From ANME-2 cluster archaeon (GTDB lineage Archaea > Halobacteriota > Methanosarcinia > Methanosarcinales > Methanocomedenaceae), in contig JAKRWB010000034.1 in the NCBI GenBank assembly GCA_022353185.1, positions 1 to 6,137 on the forward strand: DNA of 6,137 nucleotides. Direction: 5' to 3'. Made by a program: the position numbers and the translations under genes. The notes beneath the pieces were generated by a model. The model worked only from the letters and a program-made list of their open reading frames with translations. It was not told where the DNA came from and did no database searches. The number at the start of each line of letters is the position of its first letter. The stretch's first letter is position 1. Positions 1-5,668 of this stretch are shown piece after piece.

Positions 1-826
1 TCTTTACGGTTTGAATAGTAATAACGCCAGTGTCTTTGTCTTCTTTTTTCGATTTTTCAAATACAATGAAATGGCGGATAAGGTCTAAGAGCGTTGTTTT
101 ATTGAGCATCCCGTTAATGAGCGTTTCCAGCTGACCAACTAAAGGCGAGGCTTCAACCTTACCGTCCGAGCTTTTCCATGCCATAAAGCGGCTAAAACCG
201 GCAGAAAGGGAACCTGATTTTGCTTCCAGGCCGTCGGAGATGACCATGAAACCATTATAGGCAAACAAAGACGGGATTGCCTGTTTGTAGGTCTGGAACT
301 GTCTGAAGGCAGATCGTGCGGTTGCGTTTTCGTCGGCAGGGTTTTTCAGCTCGATAACCACCAGGGGCAGGCCGTTAATAAAAAGGATGATATCGGGGCG
401 TTTGTTCACGTTATTTTCTACGACAGTGAATTGATTGGTGACAAGAAATTCGTTATTTTCAGGATGGTTAAAATCTACGAGCCAGACCAGATCACCCCTG
501 TCGGCTCCGTCTTTTTGGTAGCTTACCGTTATGCCTTCGGTAAGCATCCTGTGAAATGCTTCGTTGTTGGCGATAAGTTCCGGGGAATTGAGGCGCTGTA
601 TCTGCTTGATGGCATCTTCTCTCGCATCTGACGGTATGTCGGGATTGATCCTGCCAATCGCATTTCGCAGCCGTTCCAGCAAAATGACATTTTCAAAGGA
701 ACTTCTTTCCGGTGTTTCACTATCCGGGGCAATGTCGGGAGCATAGATGTACCGGTAACCCTGTTTTTCGAGAAGTTCGATTGCAAACTCCTCTATGGCG
801 GATTCGGTGATCTTATTTGTAGTCAT
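1..826 (-). CDS. hsdR: Type I restriction enzyme R subunit HsdR, N-terminal part (continues off the left edge)
   Basis: This is the endonuclease/translocase subunit of a type I RM complex, which cuts unmodified DNA after ATP-driven translocation. Only 275 codons are present; family members are usually near 1000 residues, so the helicase motor lies outside the window. Visible in the sequence: the nuclease core RPDIILFINGLPLVVIELK at about residues 143-161, with candidate catalytic D145, E159 and K161, followed by the type I QxxxY motif (Q176 to Y180, QFQTY). The segment LLDLIRHFIVFE near residues 246-257 is also typical of the family. The ATG at 826 is chosen because GGGAGG (833-838 on the complementary strand) lies 6 nt upstream. 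The start overlaps the end of the preceding rhuM gene by 14 bp, implying translational coupling. No frameshift or stop is seen in this part. Confidence 0.95.
   Translation of the reverse strand, partial: MTTNKITESAIEEFAIELLEKQGYRYIYAPDIAPDSETPERSSFENVILLERLRNAIGRINPDIPSDAREDAIKQIQRLNSPELIANNEAFHRMLTEGITVSYQKDGADRGDLVWLVDFNHPENNEFLVTNQFTVVENNVNKRPDIILFINGLPLVVIELKNPADENATARSAFRQFQTYKQAIPSLFAYNGFMVISDGLEAKSGSLSAGFSRFMAWKSSDGKVEASPLVGQLETLINGMLNKTTLLDLIRHFIVFEKSKKEDKDTGVITIQTVK
813..826. repeat. 14-bp gene-junction repeat, copy 1 (rhuM-A stop / hsdR start)
   Basis: The plus-strand 14-mer TTATTTGTAGTCAT (minus strand ATGACTACAAATAA) holds the hsdR ATG and the rhuM-A TAA stop. Exact copies occur at 1819-1832 and 2883-2896, each at the start of a gene of this operon. 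Confidence 0.9.
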
Positions 827-1832
827 CTTTTTCCTCCCGAATGCGCCGTACCTCTTTGTCAAAATCTGAAATGTAATTTGTATCCTGAATTTTCTTGAAT
901 GTTTCGTATTCTTTGCTTGCCAGAGCCAGAGCAACTTCATGACTGATTTGTCCGGCATTGTTGAGTATTTCGTACTCACTAAACTTCAGGAAGGCATTCA
1001 GTTTTTCAATCCAGTCTTTCATGTACATTGGTTTATTACGGACCGCCTGTAATTCCGCATAATCAAGATACATGGTAACTATGCGGTTCAAATGATCAAG
1101 TTCGATTTTATCCAGATAGTTTTTTGCTATGGCAACATCACCTGGCATGATTTTACCGTCAGGTCCTTTTCGCCATGATGTCAATCCCATATTTTGCTTA
1201 TCACTTTTGGCTCGTTCGGCTACAATTTCCGCGGCGGTCTGTCCTGTAATGGCAAAATGCAGTTTGTTCTGTACCGTTGCAAAGAATTGTTTTGTGTCCT
1301 GTGCTTTTGGCGAATAGTCAATAGAAGTGGCGTAAATATCGGTAATTTTCTGATACAACATCCGCTCACTTGAACGGATATCCCGGATTTCTTCGAGTAA
1401 GTCATCAAAATAACGTGTGCTGAAACGGGAACCATACTTGAAACGGTCGCTGTCCATTGCAAAGCCTTTATGGATGTATTGCTGAAGAATTGAAATGGCC
1501 CATTGCCTGAACTGTGTGCCGCGTTCCGAGTTAACCCTGTACCCCACCGCTATAATTGCTTCAAGCGAATAAAACTTTGTTTGATATTTCTTGCCATCTT
1601 CAGCAGTATGTGCAAAATATGCACATACTGAATCTTCCTGTAATTCGTTATCAGAAAATATGTTCTTCAGATGTTTGGTAACAACACTACGGTCTACATC
1701 GAACAGTTCCGCAATCCGCTTCTGGGGGAGCCAGATGTTTTCATTAGCATATAGCACCTCAATGTTGATGTTCCCATCAGGAGCTTGATAAACGGTAATT
1801 TGATTGTCTGGTAATTTTTTATTTGTAGTCAT
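813..1832 (-). CDS. rhuM: RhuM-family protein, copy A (hsdR-proximal)
   Basis: A 339-residue member of the RhuM family, named from Salmonella pathogenicity island 3 and often found beside type I RM genes; its biochemical role is not established. Visible parts: a predicted helix-turn-helix at residues 33-59 (IWLPQKRIAELF then SVVTKHLKNIF); a segment encoded by an inverted repeat, SVCAYFAHT, at 68-76; the family block YSLEAIIAVGYRVNS at 88-102 with TQFRQWA; and a long C-terminal domain with TVQNKLH (186-192) and DVAIAKNYL (232-240). The start is the ATG at 1832, sharing one base with the stop of copy B (TAATG) and preceded by AAAGGA 8 nt upstream. The first five residues, MTTNK, equal those of HsdR and copy B. 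The stop overlaps hsdR by 14 bp. Its last residues (SDFDKEVRRIREEKDDYK) closely match those of copy C. The gene looks intact. Confidence 0.9.
   Translation of the reverse strand: MTTNKKLPDNQITVYQAPDGNINIEVLYANENIWLPQKRIAELFDVDRSVVTKHLKNIFSDNELQEDSVCAYFAHTAEDGKKYQTKFYSLEAIIAVGYRVNSERGTQFRQWAISILQQYIHKGFAMDSDRFKYGSRFSTRYFDDLLEEIRDIRSSERMLYQKITDIYATSIDYSPKAQDTKQFFATVQNKLHFAITGQTAAEIVAERAKSDKQNMGLTSWRKGPDGKIMPGDVAIAKNYLDKIELDHLNRIVTMYLDYAELQAVRNKPMYMKDWIEKLNAFLKFSEYEILNNAGQISHEVALALASKEYETFKKIQDTNYISDFDKEVRRIREEKDDYK
833..838 (-). promoter_or_regulatory. Ribosome binding site of hsdR
   Basis: GGGAGG on the minus strand, 6 nt before the hsdR ATG and inside the last codons of rhuM-A. It is the strongest Shine-Dalgarno match in the operon and fixes the hsdR start. 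Confidence 0.8.
1604..1630. repeat. Perfect 11-bp inverted repeat inside rhuM copy A
   Basis: On the coding strand the left arm is CAGTATGTGCA, the loop TATTT, and the right arm TGCACATACTG. All 11 pairs are Watson-Crick and the next pair outward does not match. It encodes the stretch SVCAYFAHT just after the helix-turn-helix. Copies B and C have inverted repeats at the same codons with different arms but the same 5-nt spacing. Confidence 0.95.
1819..1832. repeat. 14-bp gene-junction repeat, copy 2 (rhuM-A start)
   Basis: Exact copy of the 14-mer at the start of rhuM-A. Here it is not an overlap block: the upstream gene copy B ends at TAA 1834-1832. Similarity to the 2883-2896 copy extends leftwards over roughly 40 bp (about 1790-1832 versus 2854-2896) with a few mismatches, giving the shared protein start MTTNKKLP(D/N)NQITV. 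Confidence 0.9.
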
Positions 1833-2896
1833 TACACTTTTCCTTTGCTGTTGTCTTCCAATTTTTTTATCATTTTATCAAAATCTGATTCGAATAATCG
1901 GTCTTGCACCATGCGGGACTTCTCAAATTCACTTTCAGCGAATGCTTTTGCTATCTCTCGTGTCACTTTGCCTGGATTATCTAATAGTTCACGATTATTG
2001 AATTTTAAAAACACATACATCTTTTTAGACCAATCTTCCATTGTCATTGGAATATTTTGTTCTGCCTGGTCTTCTGCATAATCAAGGTACATTGTAGTAA
2101 TACGGTCTAATGCTTTAATCTCTTTTTTTGAGAGATAATTCTTGGCAATAGAAACATCTGGTTTTATGATTTTTCCATGAGGCGCATTTTTCCATGTAGT
2201 TAAACCCATGTGTTCATTATTACTGTTTGCTCGCTCCATTATCAGTTCAGCGGCAGTGTTCCCATGAGTGGCAAAATGTAATTTATTCTGTACTGTCGCG
2301 AAGAATGTTTCTGTAATTTCACTCTCAACATTATAATCAACAGCAGTGGCATATATGTCGGTTATTTTCTGATAAAAGCGACGCTCACTTGCCCGGATTT
2401 CCCGGATTTCAGCGAGCAAATGGTCGAAATAGTCCTTATTGAAGAAGGAACCGTTTTTTAACCGTTCATTATCAAGCACATAACCGCGAATAGCAAAATC
2501 TCGCAAGATATTAATTGCCCATTGACGGAATTGGGTTGCACGTTGTGAATTGACCCGAAATCCAACGGCAATAATGACATCAAGATTGTAAAATTTCGTA
2601 GTATATTCTTTTCCATCTTCTGCAGTATGTCGGAAATCCCGACATACTGAAATCTCTTTTAATTCGCCTGTTTCGAAGATGTTTTGTAAATGCTCTGTTA
2701 TAGTACTGCGACCTTTTTCAAACAAAACACTCATCAGCTTTTGAGTAAGCCATACCGTTTCATCTTCAATGCGAACCTCTATAGTATTTTTATCGCTCTG
2801 TTTTGTGAAAATCAGAAATTCCACAGTGCTATTTCGTATTTGCAGTTTTTTACTTACGGTAATTTGGTTGTTGGGCAATTTTTTATTTGTAGTCAT
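1832..2896 (-). CDS. rhuM: RhuM-family protein, copy B (middle)
   Basis: A 354-residue RhuM-family protein of unknown biochemical function. Visible parts: an extra N-terminal stretch (about residues 15-40) that the other copies lack; the predicted helix-turn-helix from VWLTQKLMSVLF (48-59) through STITEHLQNIF (64-74); the palindrome-encoded SVCRDFRHT (83-91); the block YNLDVIIAVGFRVNS with TQFRQWA; and the C-terminal domain with TVQNKLH and DVSIAKNYL. An in-frame ATG lies upstream at 2953, but the ATG at 2896 is preferred: it has GAGGG 5 nt upstream, starts with the MTTNK shared by copy A and HsdR, and gives a 14-bp overlap with copy C like the copy A/hsdR junction. Its C-terminus (SDFDKMIKKLEDNSKGKV) differs from those of A and C. 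By eye it is closer to copy A than to copy C in the palindrome region. Confidence 0.9.
   Translation of the reverse strand: MTTNKKLPNNQITVSKKLQIRNSTVEFLIFTKQSDKNTIEVRIEDETVWLTQKLMSVLFEKGRSTITEHLQNIFETGELKEISVCRDFRHTAEDGKEYTTKFYNLDVIIAVGFRVNSQRATQFRQWAINILRDFAIRGYVLDNERLKNGSFFNKDYFDHLLAEIREIRASERRFYQKITDIYATAVDYNVESEITETFFATVQNKLHFATHGNTAAELIMERANSNNEHMGLTTWKNAPHGKIIKPDVSIAKNYLSKKEIKALDRITTMYLDYAEDQAEQNIPMTMEDWSKKMYVFLKFNNRELLDNPGKVTREIAKAFAESEFEKSRMVQDRLFESDFDKMIKKLEDNSKGKV
1841..1846 (-). promoter_or_regulatory. Ribosome binding site of rhuM copy A
   Basis: AAAGGA on the minus strand, 8 nt before the ATG at 1832, within the last codons of copy B. Together with the TAATG stop/start overlap it supports reinitiation-type coupling. 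Confidence 0.6.
2623..2649. repeat. Perfect 11-bp inverted repeat inside rhuM copy B
   Basis: Coding-strand left arm CAGTATGTCGG, loop GATTT, right arm CCGACATACTG; eleven perfect pairs. The outer eight bases equal those of copy A and the inner CGG/CCG equals copy C. It encodes SVCRDFRHT at residues 83-91, the same codon register as in the other copies. Confidence 0.95.
2883..2896. repeat. 14-bp gene-junction repeat, copy 3 (rhuM-C stop / rhuM-B start)
   Basis: Exact copy of the 14-mer, holding the rhuM-C stop and the rhuM-B ATG. Similarity to the 813-826 junction continues to the right into the last ~20 codons of the upstream rhuM gene, so the whole junction is duplicated. Confidence 0.9.
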
Positions 2897-3917
2897 ATTT
2901 ACCCTCACGAATACGCCACACTTCTTTGTCAAAATCGGAAATGTAATTCTCATCCTGTATTACCCGATATTCTTCATATTCCTGTTCGGCTTTCAACTTC
3001 GCTTCCAGTGCGCTGACTTTGCCTTTATCGTTTAGTATCGGGTAAGTGGATAATTCCAAAAAACTACGGAGAAATTGCCCCCAGTCCTGCATTTTCATAA
3101 TTATCTGCCGCTGTGCCCTATTTTCCGCCAGATCGAGATATGCGGAGATAATCTGATTCAGTTCCTTGATGTGGGTTTTGCTCAGATAATTTTTAGCAAT
3201 GGAAACATCTGACTTCATGATTTTCCCATCCGGCGCATGTTTCCAGTTTGTCAAACCCATGTGGATCGTTGTTGCATCTGCCGAATCGTAAATAATCTCT
3301 GCCGCCGTTTTTCCGGTAATTGCCCAGTGGAGCTTATTCTGAACCGAGGCAAAAAACTCCTTTGTTGCCGGTGCATTTTTATCATAATCGGCGGAAAGTG
3401 CGTAGATGTCAGTGATCTTTTGATAAAACTTCCTTTCACTTGCCCGAATTTCCCGGATGCGCTCAAGTAGTTCCTCGAAATAGTCCTTGCCGAAAACTTG
3501 ATTGCCCTGCTTGAGCCGCTCATCATCCATCACAAATCCTTTGATGATGTATTCTTTCAGGGTTTTGGTTGCCCATATGCGGAACTGGGTGGCTTGATAG
3601 GAGTTTACGCGGTAGCCTACCGAAATGACAGCATCGAGATTGTAGTATTCTAAATCTCTTTCCACTTGCCTCGACCCTTCCGGTTGAACTGTTCGGAAAT
3701 TCCGAACAGTTGAATCCATCTGCAATTCTCCTTCGGCATATATTTTCTTAAGATGCTCGCTAATAGTTGCTTTTGCCTTCCCAAACAGTTCGCCGATTGC
3801 TTTTTGTGTCAGCCATATCGTTTCATCCTGCAAAAAAACATCGACATTTATTTTCCCGTCATTTCCAGTGTAGAGGATGAAATTTGATTGTTGCTTTGCA
3901 ATATCGCTTTTGTTCAT
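2883..3917 (-). CDS. rhuM: RhuM-family protein, copy C (hsdS-proximal)
   Basis: A 344-residue RhuM-family protein of unknown biochemical function, the first rhuM gene after hsdS. Visible parts: the predicted helix-turn-helix IWLTQKAIGELF (34-45) with ATISEHLKKIY (50-60); the palindrome-encoded STVRNFRTV (69-77); then QPEGSRQVERDLEYYNLD, the longer version of the linker seen in many family members, where copies A and B have a shorter EDGK version; VISVGYRVNS with TQFRIWA; and the C-terminal domain with SVQNKLH and DVSIAKNYL. The ATG at 3917 overlaps the hsdS stop as ATGA and has AGAGG (3925-3929) 7 nt upstream within hsdS codons. It ends in SDFDKEVWRIREGKYDYK, nearly the tail of copy A, and overlaps copy B by 14 bp. 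It is the most divergent N-terminal half of the three. The gene looks intact. Confidence 0.9.
   Translation of the reverse strand: MNKSDIAKQQSNFILYTGNDGKINVDVFLQDETIWLTQKAIGELFGKAKATISEHLKKIYAEGELQMDSTVRNFRTVQPEGSRQVERDLEYYNLDAVISVGYRVNSYQATQFRIWATKTLKEYIIKGFVMDDERLKQGNQVFGKDYFEELLERIREIRASERKFYQKITDIYALSADYDKNAPATKEFFASVQNKLHWAITGKTAAEIIYDSADATTIHMGLTNWKHAPDGKIMKSDVSIAKNYLSKTHIKELNQIISAYLDLAENRAQRQIIMKMQDWGQFLRSFLELSTYPILNDKGKVSALEAKLKAEQEYEEYRVIQDENYISDFDKEVWRIREGKYDYK
2902..2906 (-). promoter_or_regulatory. Ribosome binding site of rhuM copy B
   Basis: GAGGG on the minus strand, 5 nt before the ATG at 2896. It favours this start over the in-frame ATG at 2953, which would add 19 residues overlapping the end of copy C. 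Confidence 0.6.
3687..3711. repeat. Perfect 10-bp inverted repeat inside rhuM copy C
   Basis: Coding-strand left arm AACTGTTCGG, loop AATTT, right arm CCGAACAGTT; ten perfect pairs. It sits at the codons aligned with the repeats of copies A and B and encodes TVRNFRTV (70-77). The eleventh pair of the other two copies is lost here (C opposite C). Confidence 0.95.
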
Positions 3918-4000
3918 ACGATCGCCTCTTGTTGCTTTAAATTCACTCTCACTTTACCGCTCATGAGTTTTGGCAACAGTGTATCTCGCAGTTTTTCAAC
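3914..4000 (-). pseudogene. hsdS: HsdS (type I specificity subunit) C-terminal remnant
   Basis: The minus strand encodes VEKLRDTLLPKLMSGKVRV followed by NLKQQEAIV and a TGA. The LRDTLLPKLMSG block is the characteristic end of type I specificity subunits, which select the target DNA within the HsdMS methylase and HsdRMS nuclease. The frame stays open upstream to a TGA at 4043-4045, but from about 4001 on the residues (FSQQITIRFYTFLF) no longer look like HsdS. The target-recognition domains and helical spacers are absent, consistent with insertion of the adjacent IS91-like element. The TGA overlaps the ATG of rhuM copy C. The fragment has no start of its own and is almost certainly non-functional, though its codons still carry the ribosome binding site for rhuM-C. 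Confidence 0.85.
3925..3929 (-). promoter_or_regulatory. Ribosome binding site of rhuM copy C
   Basis: AGAGG on the minus strand, 7 nt before the ATG at 3917, inside the final codons of the hsdS remnant. It supports the ATGA-overlap start. Confidence 0.55.
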
Positions 4001-4006
4001 GAATAG

Positions 4007-4019
4007 GAAAGTATAAAAT
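4007..4019 (+). repeat. 13-bp inverted repeat, left copy (TATA-like)
   Basis: GAAAGTATAAAAT, exactly matched in inverse orientation at 6003-6015; the similarity goes on weakly inward (GTATCGTTA versus GTGATCTTTA). It lies where hsdS similarity ends and could mark an element end, or could be a TATA-like promoter sequence for the transposase. In AT-rich DNA a 13-bp match in 6 kb can arise by chance. Confidence 0.4.
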
Positions 4020-4066
4020 CGTATCGTTATCTGCTGGCTGAATCAGTATAATTCAAAATCGATAAT

Positions 4067-5485
4067 TTGATTTCATTGGCTTTCATTCTTGTTTGTGTGT
4101 ACCTAAAAACAAAAGCCAAGAAATCAATTACAATTGCAATCACAATAGCCTTAATCCTTTTTACTTATAGCACATGGGAAGAATACAAACTAAGAAACAA
4201 GGATTCACTTCGGCAGGTAGTAATAGAAAATGTAGAGAGGTTTCGTAATTGTCGAAAGCCTCAAAACGGATATAAAATATATGAATGTCCAGAATGTGGA
4301 GCAAAAAAATATGTCCCCTTCACCTGCAAGAGCCGTTTATGCACATCATGTGGAACAAAAGCAGCAAATGATTGGGCAGATCAGATATATCATAAACTTC
4401 TAAAGGTTCCTCACAGACATGTTGTTTTCACTATTCCTGAAAGGTTAAGGGAATTATTGAGGGATCCCAGATACCTGAAAATTCTATTTTCAGCATCAAA
4501 AGAAACCATGGAAGAGATGCTCGTCCAATCTAACAAGAAAAAAAAGCTTAAAATCGGCATGATTCAGGTATTGCAGACTTATGGTTCAGACATGAAATGG
4601 AATCCTCATCTCCATTGTATTGTCACTGAAGGTGGTTTTGATAACAATGGAGATTGGATACACTTTTATTTCATTCCTTACCGCAAATGGAGACGAAAAT
4701 GGCAGTATAAATTATTGACATTGTTAAAGAAAGAATTACCAAAGGGCACAGAGACTAATGTTTTTATAGATCGGTTATTCAAAGATTATCCCAATGGATT
4801 TGTTGTGAATGGAAAACGTAGATTTGAAAAAAGAGAAGGTTGGAGTATGGCAAGATATATTGGAAGATATATCAAGCATCCACCCATAGCTGAATCAAGA
4901 ATAATAGCATATGATGGAAAACAGGTAACTTTCTGGTATAAGGATTCAAAAACCGATCGGAAGATAAATGTTACAATGGATAAATTCGAGTTCGTTGGTT
5001 TGCTTCTCAGTCATATACCAGAGAAGAATTTCAAGATTGTGAGGTATGTTGGTATCTACTCAAGGAGAGGATATAGGCATATGCAAACCGAATTCCATGA
5101 AGGAATGATAGTACTTATTAAGCGAAGTTGGAGGGAAGAAATCAAAAAGACTTTTGATTATGATCCATTGATATGTCCATATTGTAATATTGAGATGGAG
5201 CTCATTGGAATATGTTTTGAGGGGACTGAAAGTTATCCTACTGATGATACACAACCTGTTAAACCACCGCCAAATATCAATTTGAGCCAACAGGAAAGGA
5301 TGCGGTTGATCATAGCCGTGATTAGGGGTAATCAGAATGGAAGAGGGGCAAATATCGAAAATGTGGTATCTGAAGCTGTAAAACAAGGAATTGATAAAGA
5401 ACAGGTACTTTACGATATTCAACGTCTGAAAGTTCAGGGAGAAGCATATGAACCCAAATCTGGCGAAATTAGATGTGTTTTTTGA
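4067..5485 (+). CDS. IS91-family HUH (Y2) transposase with C-terminal winged-helix-like tail
   Basis: A 472-residue frame (from TTG 4067) for a single-strand nuclease/transposase driving rolling-circle transposition. Visible in order: N-terminal zinc-binding domain with CPEC (C74, C77), then C87, C92 and C95 (CKSRLCTSC); HRHVVFTIPERLRELL at 117-131; the HUH motif as WNPHLHC (H181, H183); the tyrosine motif ARYIGRYIKHPP with Y264 and Y268 separated by three residues, as in IS91; KIVRYVGIYSRRGYRH (323-338), also typical; a second CxxC at 370-373. Residues about 406-472 form an extra domain ending in GEAYEPKSGEIRCV that resembles winged-helix tails of archaeal MCM-type replication proteins. The start is uncertain: no ATG precedes the conserved part in frame, and no convincing ribosome site was found for TTG 4067, TTG 4076 or GTG 4097. 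The first ~35 residues are hydrophobic and unlike the family, whose similarity begins near TWEEYK (36-41). No internal stop or frameshift. Confidence 0.88.
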   Translation: MISLAFILVCVYLKTKAKKSITIAITIALILFTYSTWEEYKLRNKDSLRQVVIENVERFRNCRKPQNGYKIYECPECGAKKYVPFTCKSRLCTSCGTKAANDWADQIYHKLLKVPHRHVVFTIPERLRELLRDPRYLKILFSASKETMEEMLVQSNKKKKLKIGMIQVLQTYGSDMKWNPHLHCIVTEGGFDNNGDWIHFYFIPYRKWRRKWQYKLLTLLKKELPKGTETNVFIDRLFKDYPNGFVVNGKRRFEKREGWSMARYIGRYIKHPPIAESRIIAYDGKQVTFWYKDSKTDRKINVTMDKFEFVGLLLSHIPEKNFKIVRYVGIYSRRGYRHMQTEFHEGMIVLIKRSWREEIKKTFDYDPLICPYCNIEMELIGICFEGTESYPTDDTQPVKPPPNINLSQQERMRLIIAVIRGNQNGRGANIENVVSEAVKQGIDKEQVLYDIQRLKVQGEAYEPKSGEIRCVF

Positions 5486-5504
5486 GACCATTAAAAGCTA
5501 AATT

Positions 5505-5521
5505 GCCCCGAAGGGGCTTTT
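5505..5521 (+). terminator. GC hairpin with T-run after the transposase; possible intrinsic terminator or oriIS hairpin
   Basis: GCCCC (5505-5509), loop GAA, GGGGC (5513-5517), then TTTT. It starts 20 bases after the transposase stop. An intrinsic terminator is the simplest reading. A hairpin just inside the origin end is also a feature of IS91-type elements, and CTTG follows at 5522-5525, so both roles are possible. Confidence 0.6.
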
Positions 5522-5668
5522 CTTGAATTTTTGTAGCCCTCAAAACCCTGAATCTCAGGTTAGAATTGTAAAAAAAAATGTATATCGTTTCATATTTTCA
5601 ATGTCCTATTTATGATAGTGTTGAATTCATACTACTGTCACTTTAATATCGAGAGGAATAACTTCTCC

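Larger units (their letters stand above)
4001..5525 (+). mobile_element. IS91-like rolling-circle insertion sequence (boundaries approximate)
   Basis: The left boundary is placed where HsdS similarity stops (between about 4001 and 4040). The right boundary is placed at a GC hairpin followed by TTTTCTTG after the transposase gene; CTTG is one of the tetranucleotides known to flank the origin end of IS91-type elements. The element carries one gene for an HUH Y2 transposase. IS91 elements move by rolling-circle transposition and lack long terminal inverted repeats and target duplications, in agreement with not finding a clear target duplication here. The DNA right of 5525 does not look like the missing part of hsdS, so a deletion, second insertion or one-ended transposition is also likely. 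Exact ends need comparison with an empty site. Confidence 0.6.

Noticed and set aside
521..545. 8-bp inverted repeat GCTTACCG / CGGTAAGC within hsdR
   Set aside because: It has a 9-nt loop, lies inside conserved hsdR coding sequence, and no second copy is available to test covariation; probably chance.
2897..2953. Upstream in-frame ATG of rhuM copy B at 2953
   Set aside because: It would add 19 residues fully overlapping the end of copy C and has no good ribosome site, whereas the ATG at 2896 has GAGGG and the shared MTTNK start.
2690..3035. Plus-strand hydrophobic open frames (about 88-108 codons)
   Set aside because: They lie opposite the rhuM-B start and rhuM-C end and are explained as antisense of AT-rich coding DNA.
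1604..3711. The three palindromes as a CRISPR-like or dispersed repeat array
   Set aside because: They are about 1 kb apart, lie in aligned codons of paralogous genes and differ in sequence, so they are not an array.
4007..4020. GTATAAAA as a promoter for the transposase or, reversed, for the rhuM operon
   Set aside because: A TATA-like core is visible on both strands, but no convincing -35 element or other supporting signal was found at the right spacing.
5060..5491. 143-codon minus-strand open frame opposite the transposase
   Set aside because: It is antisense to the conserved part of the transposase gene, and its residues show no family motif; it is a shadow frame.
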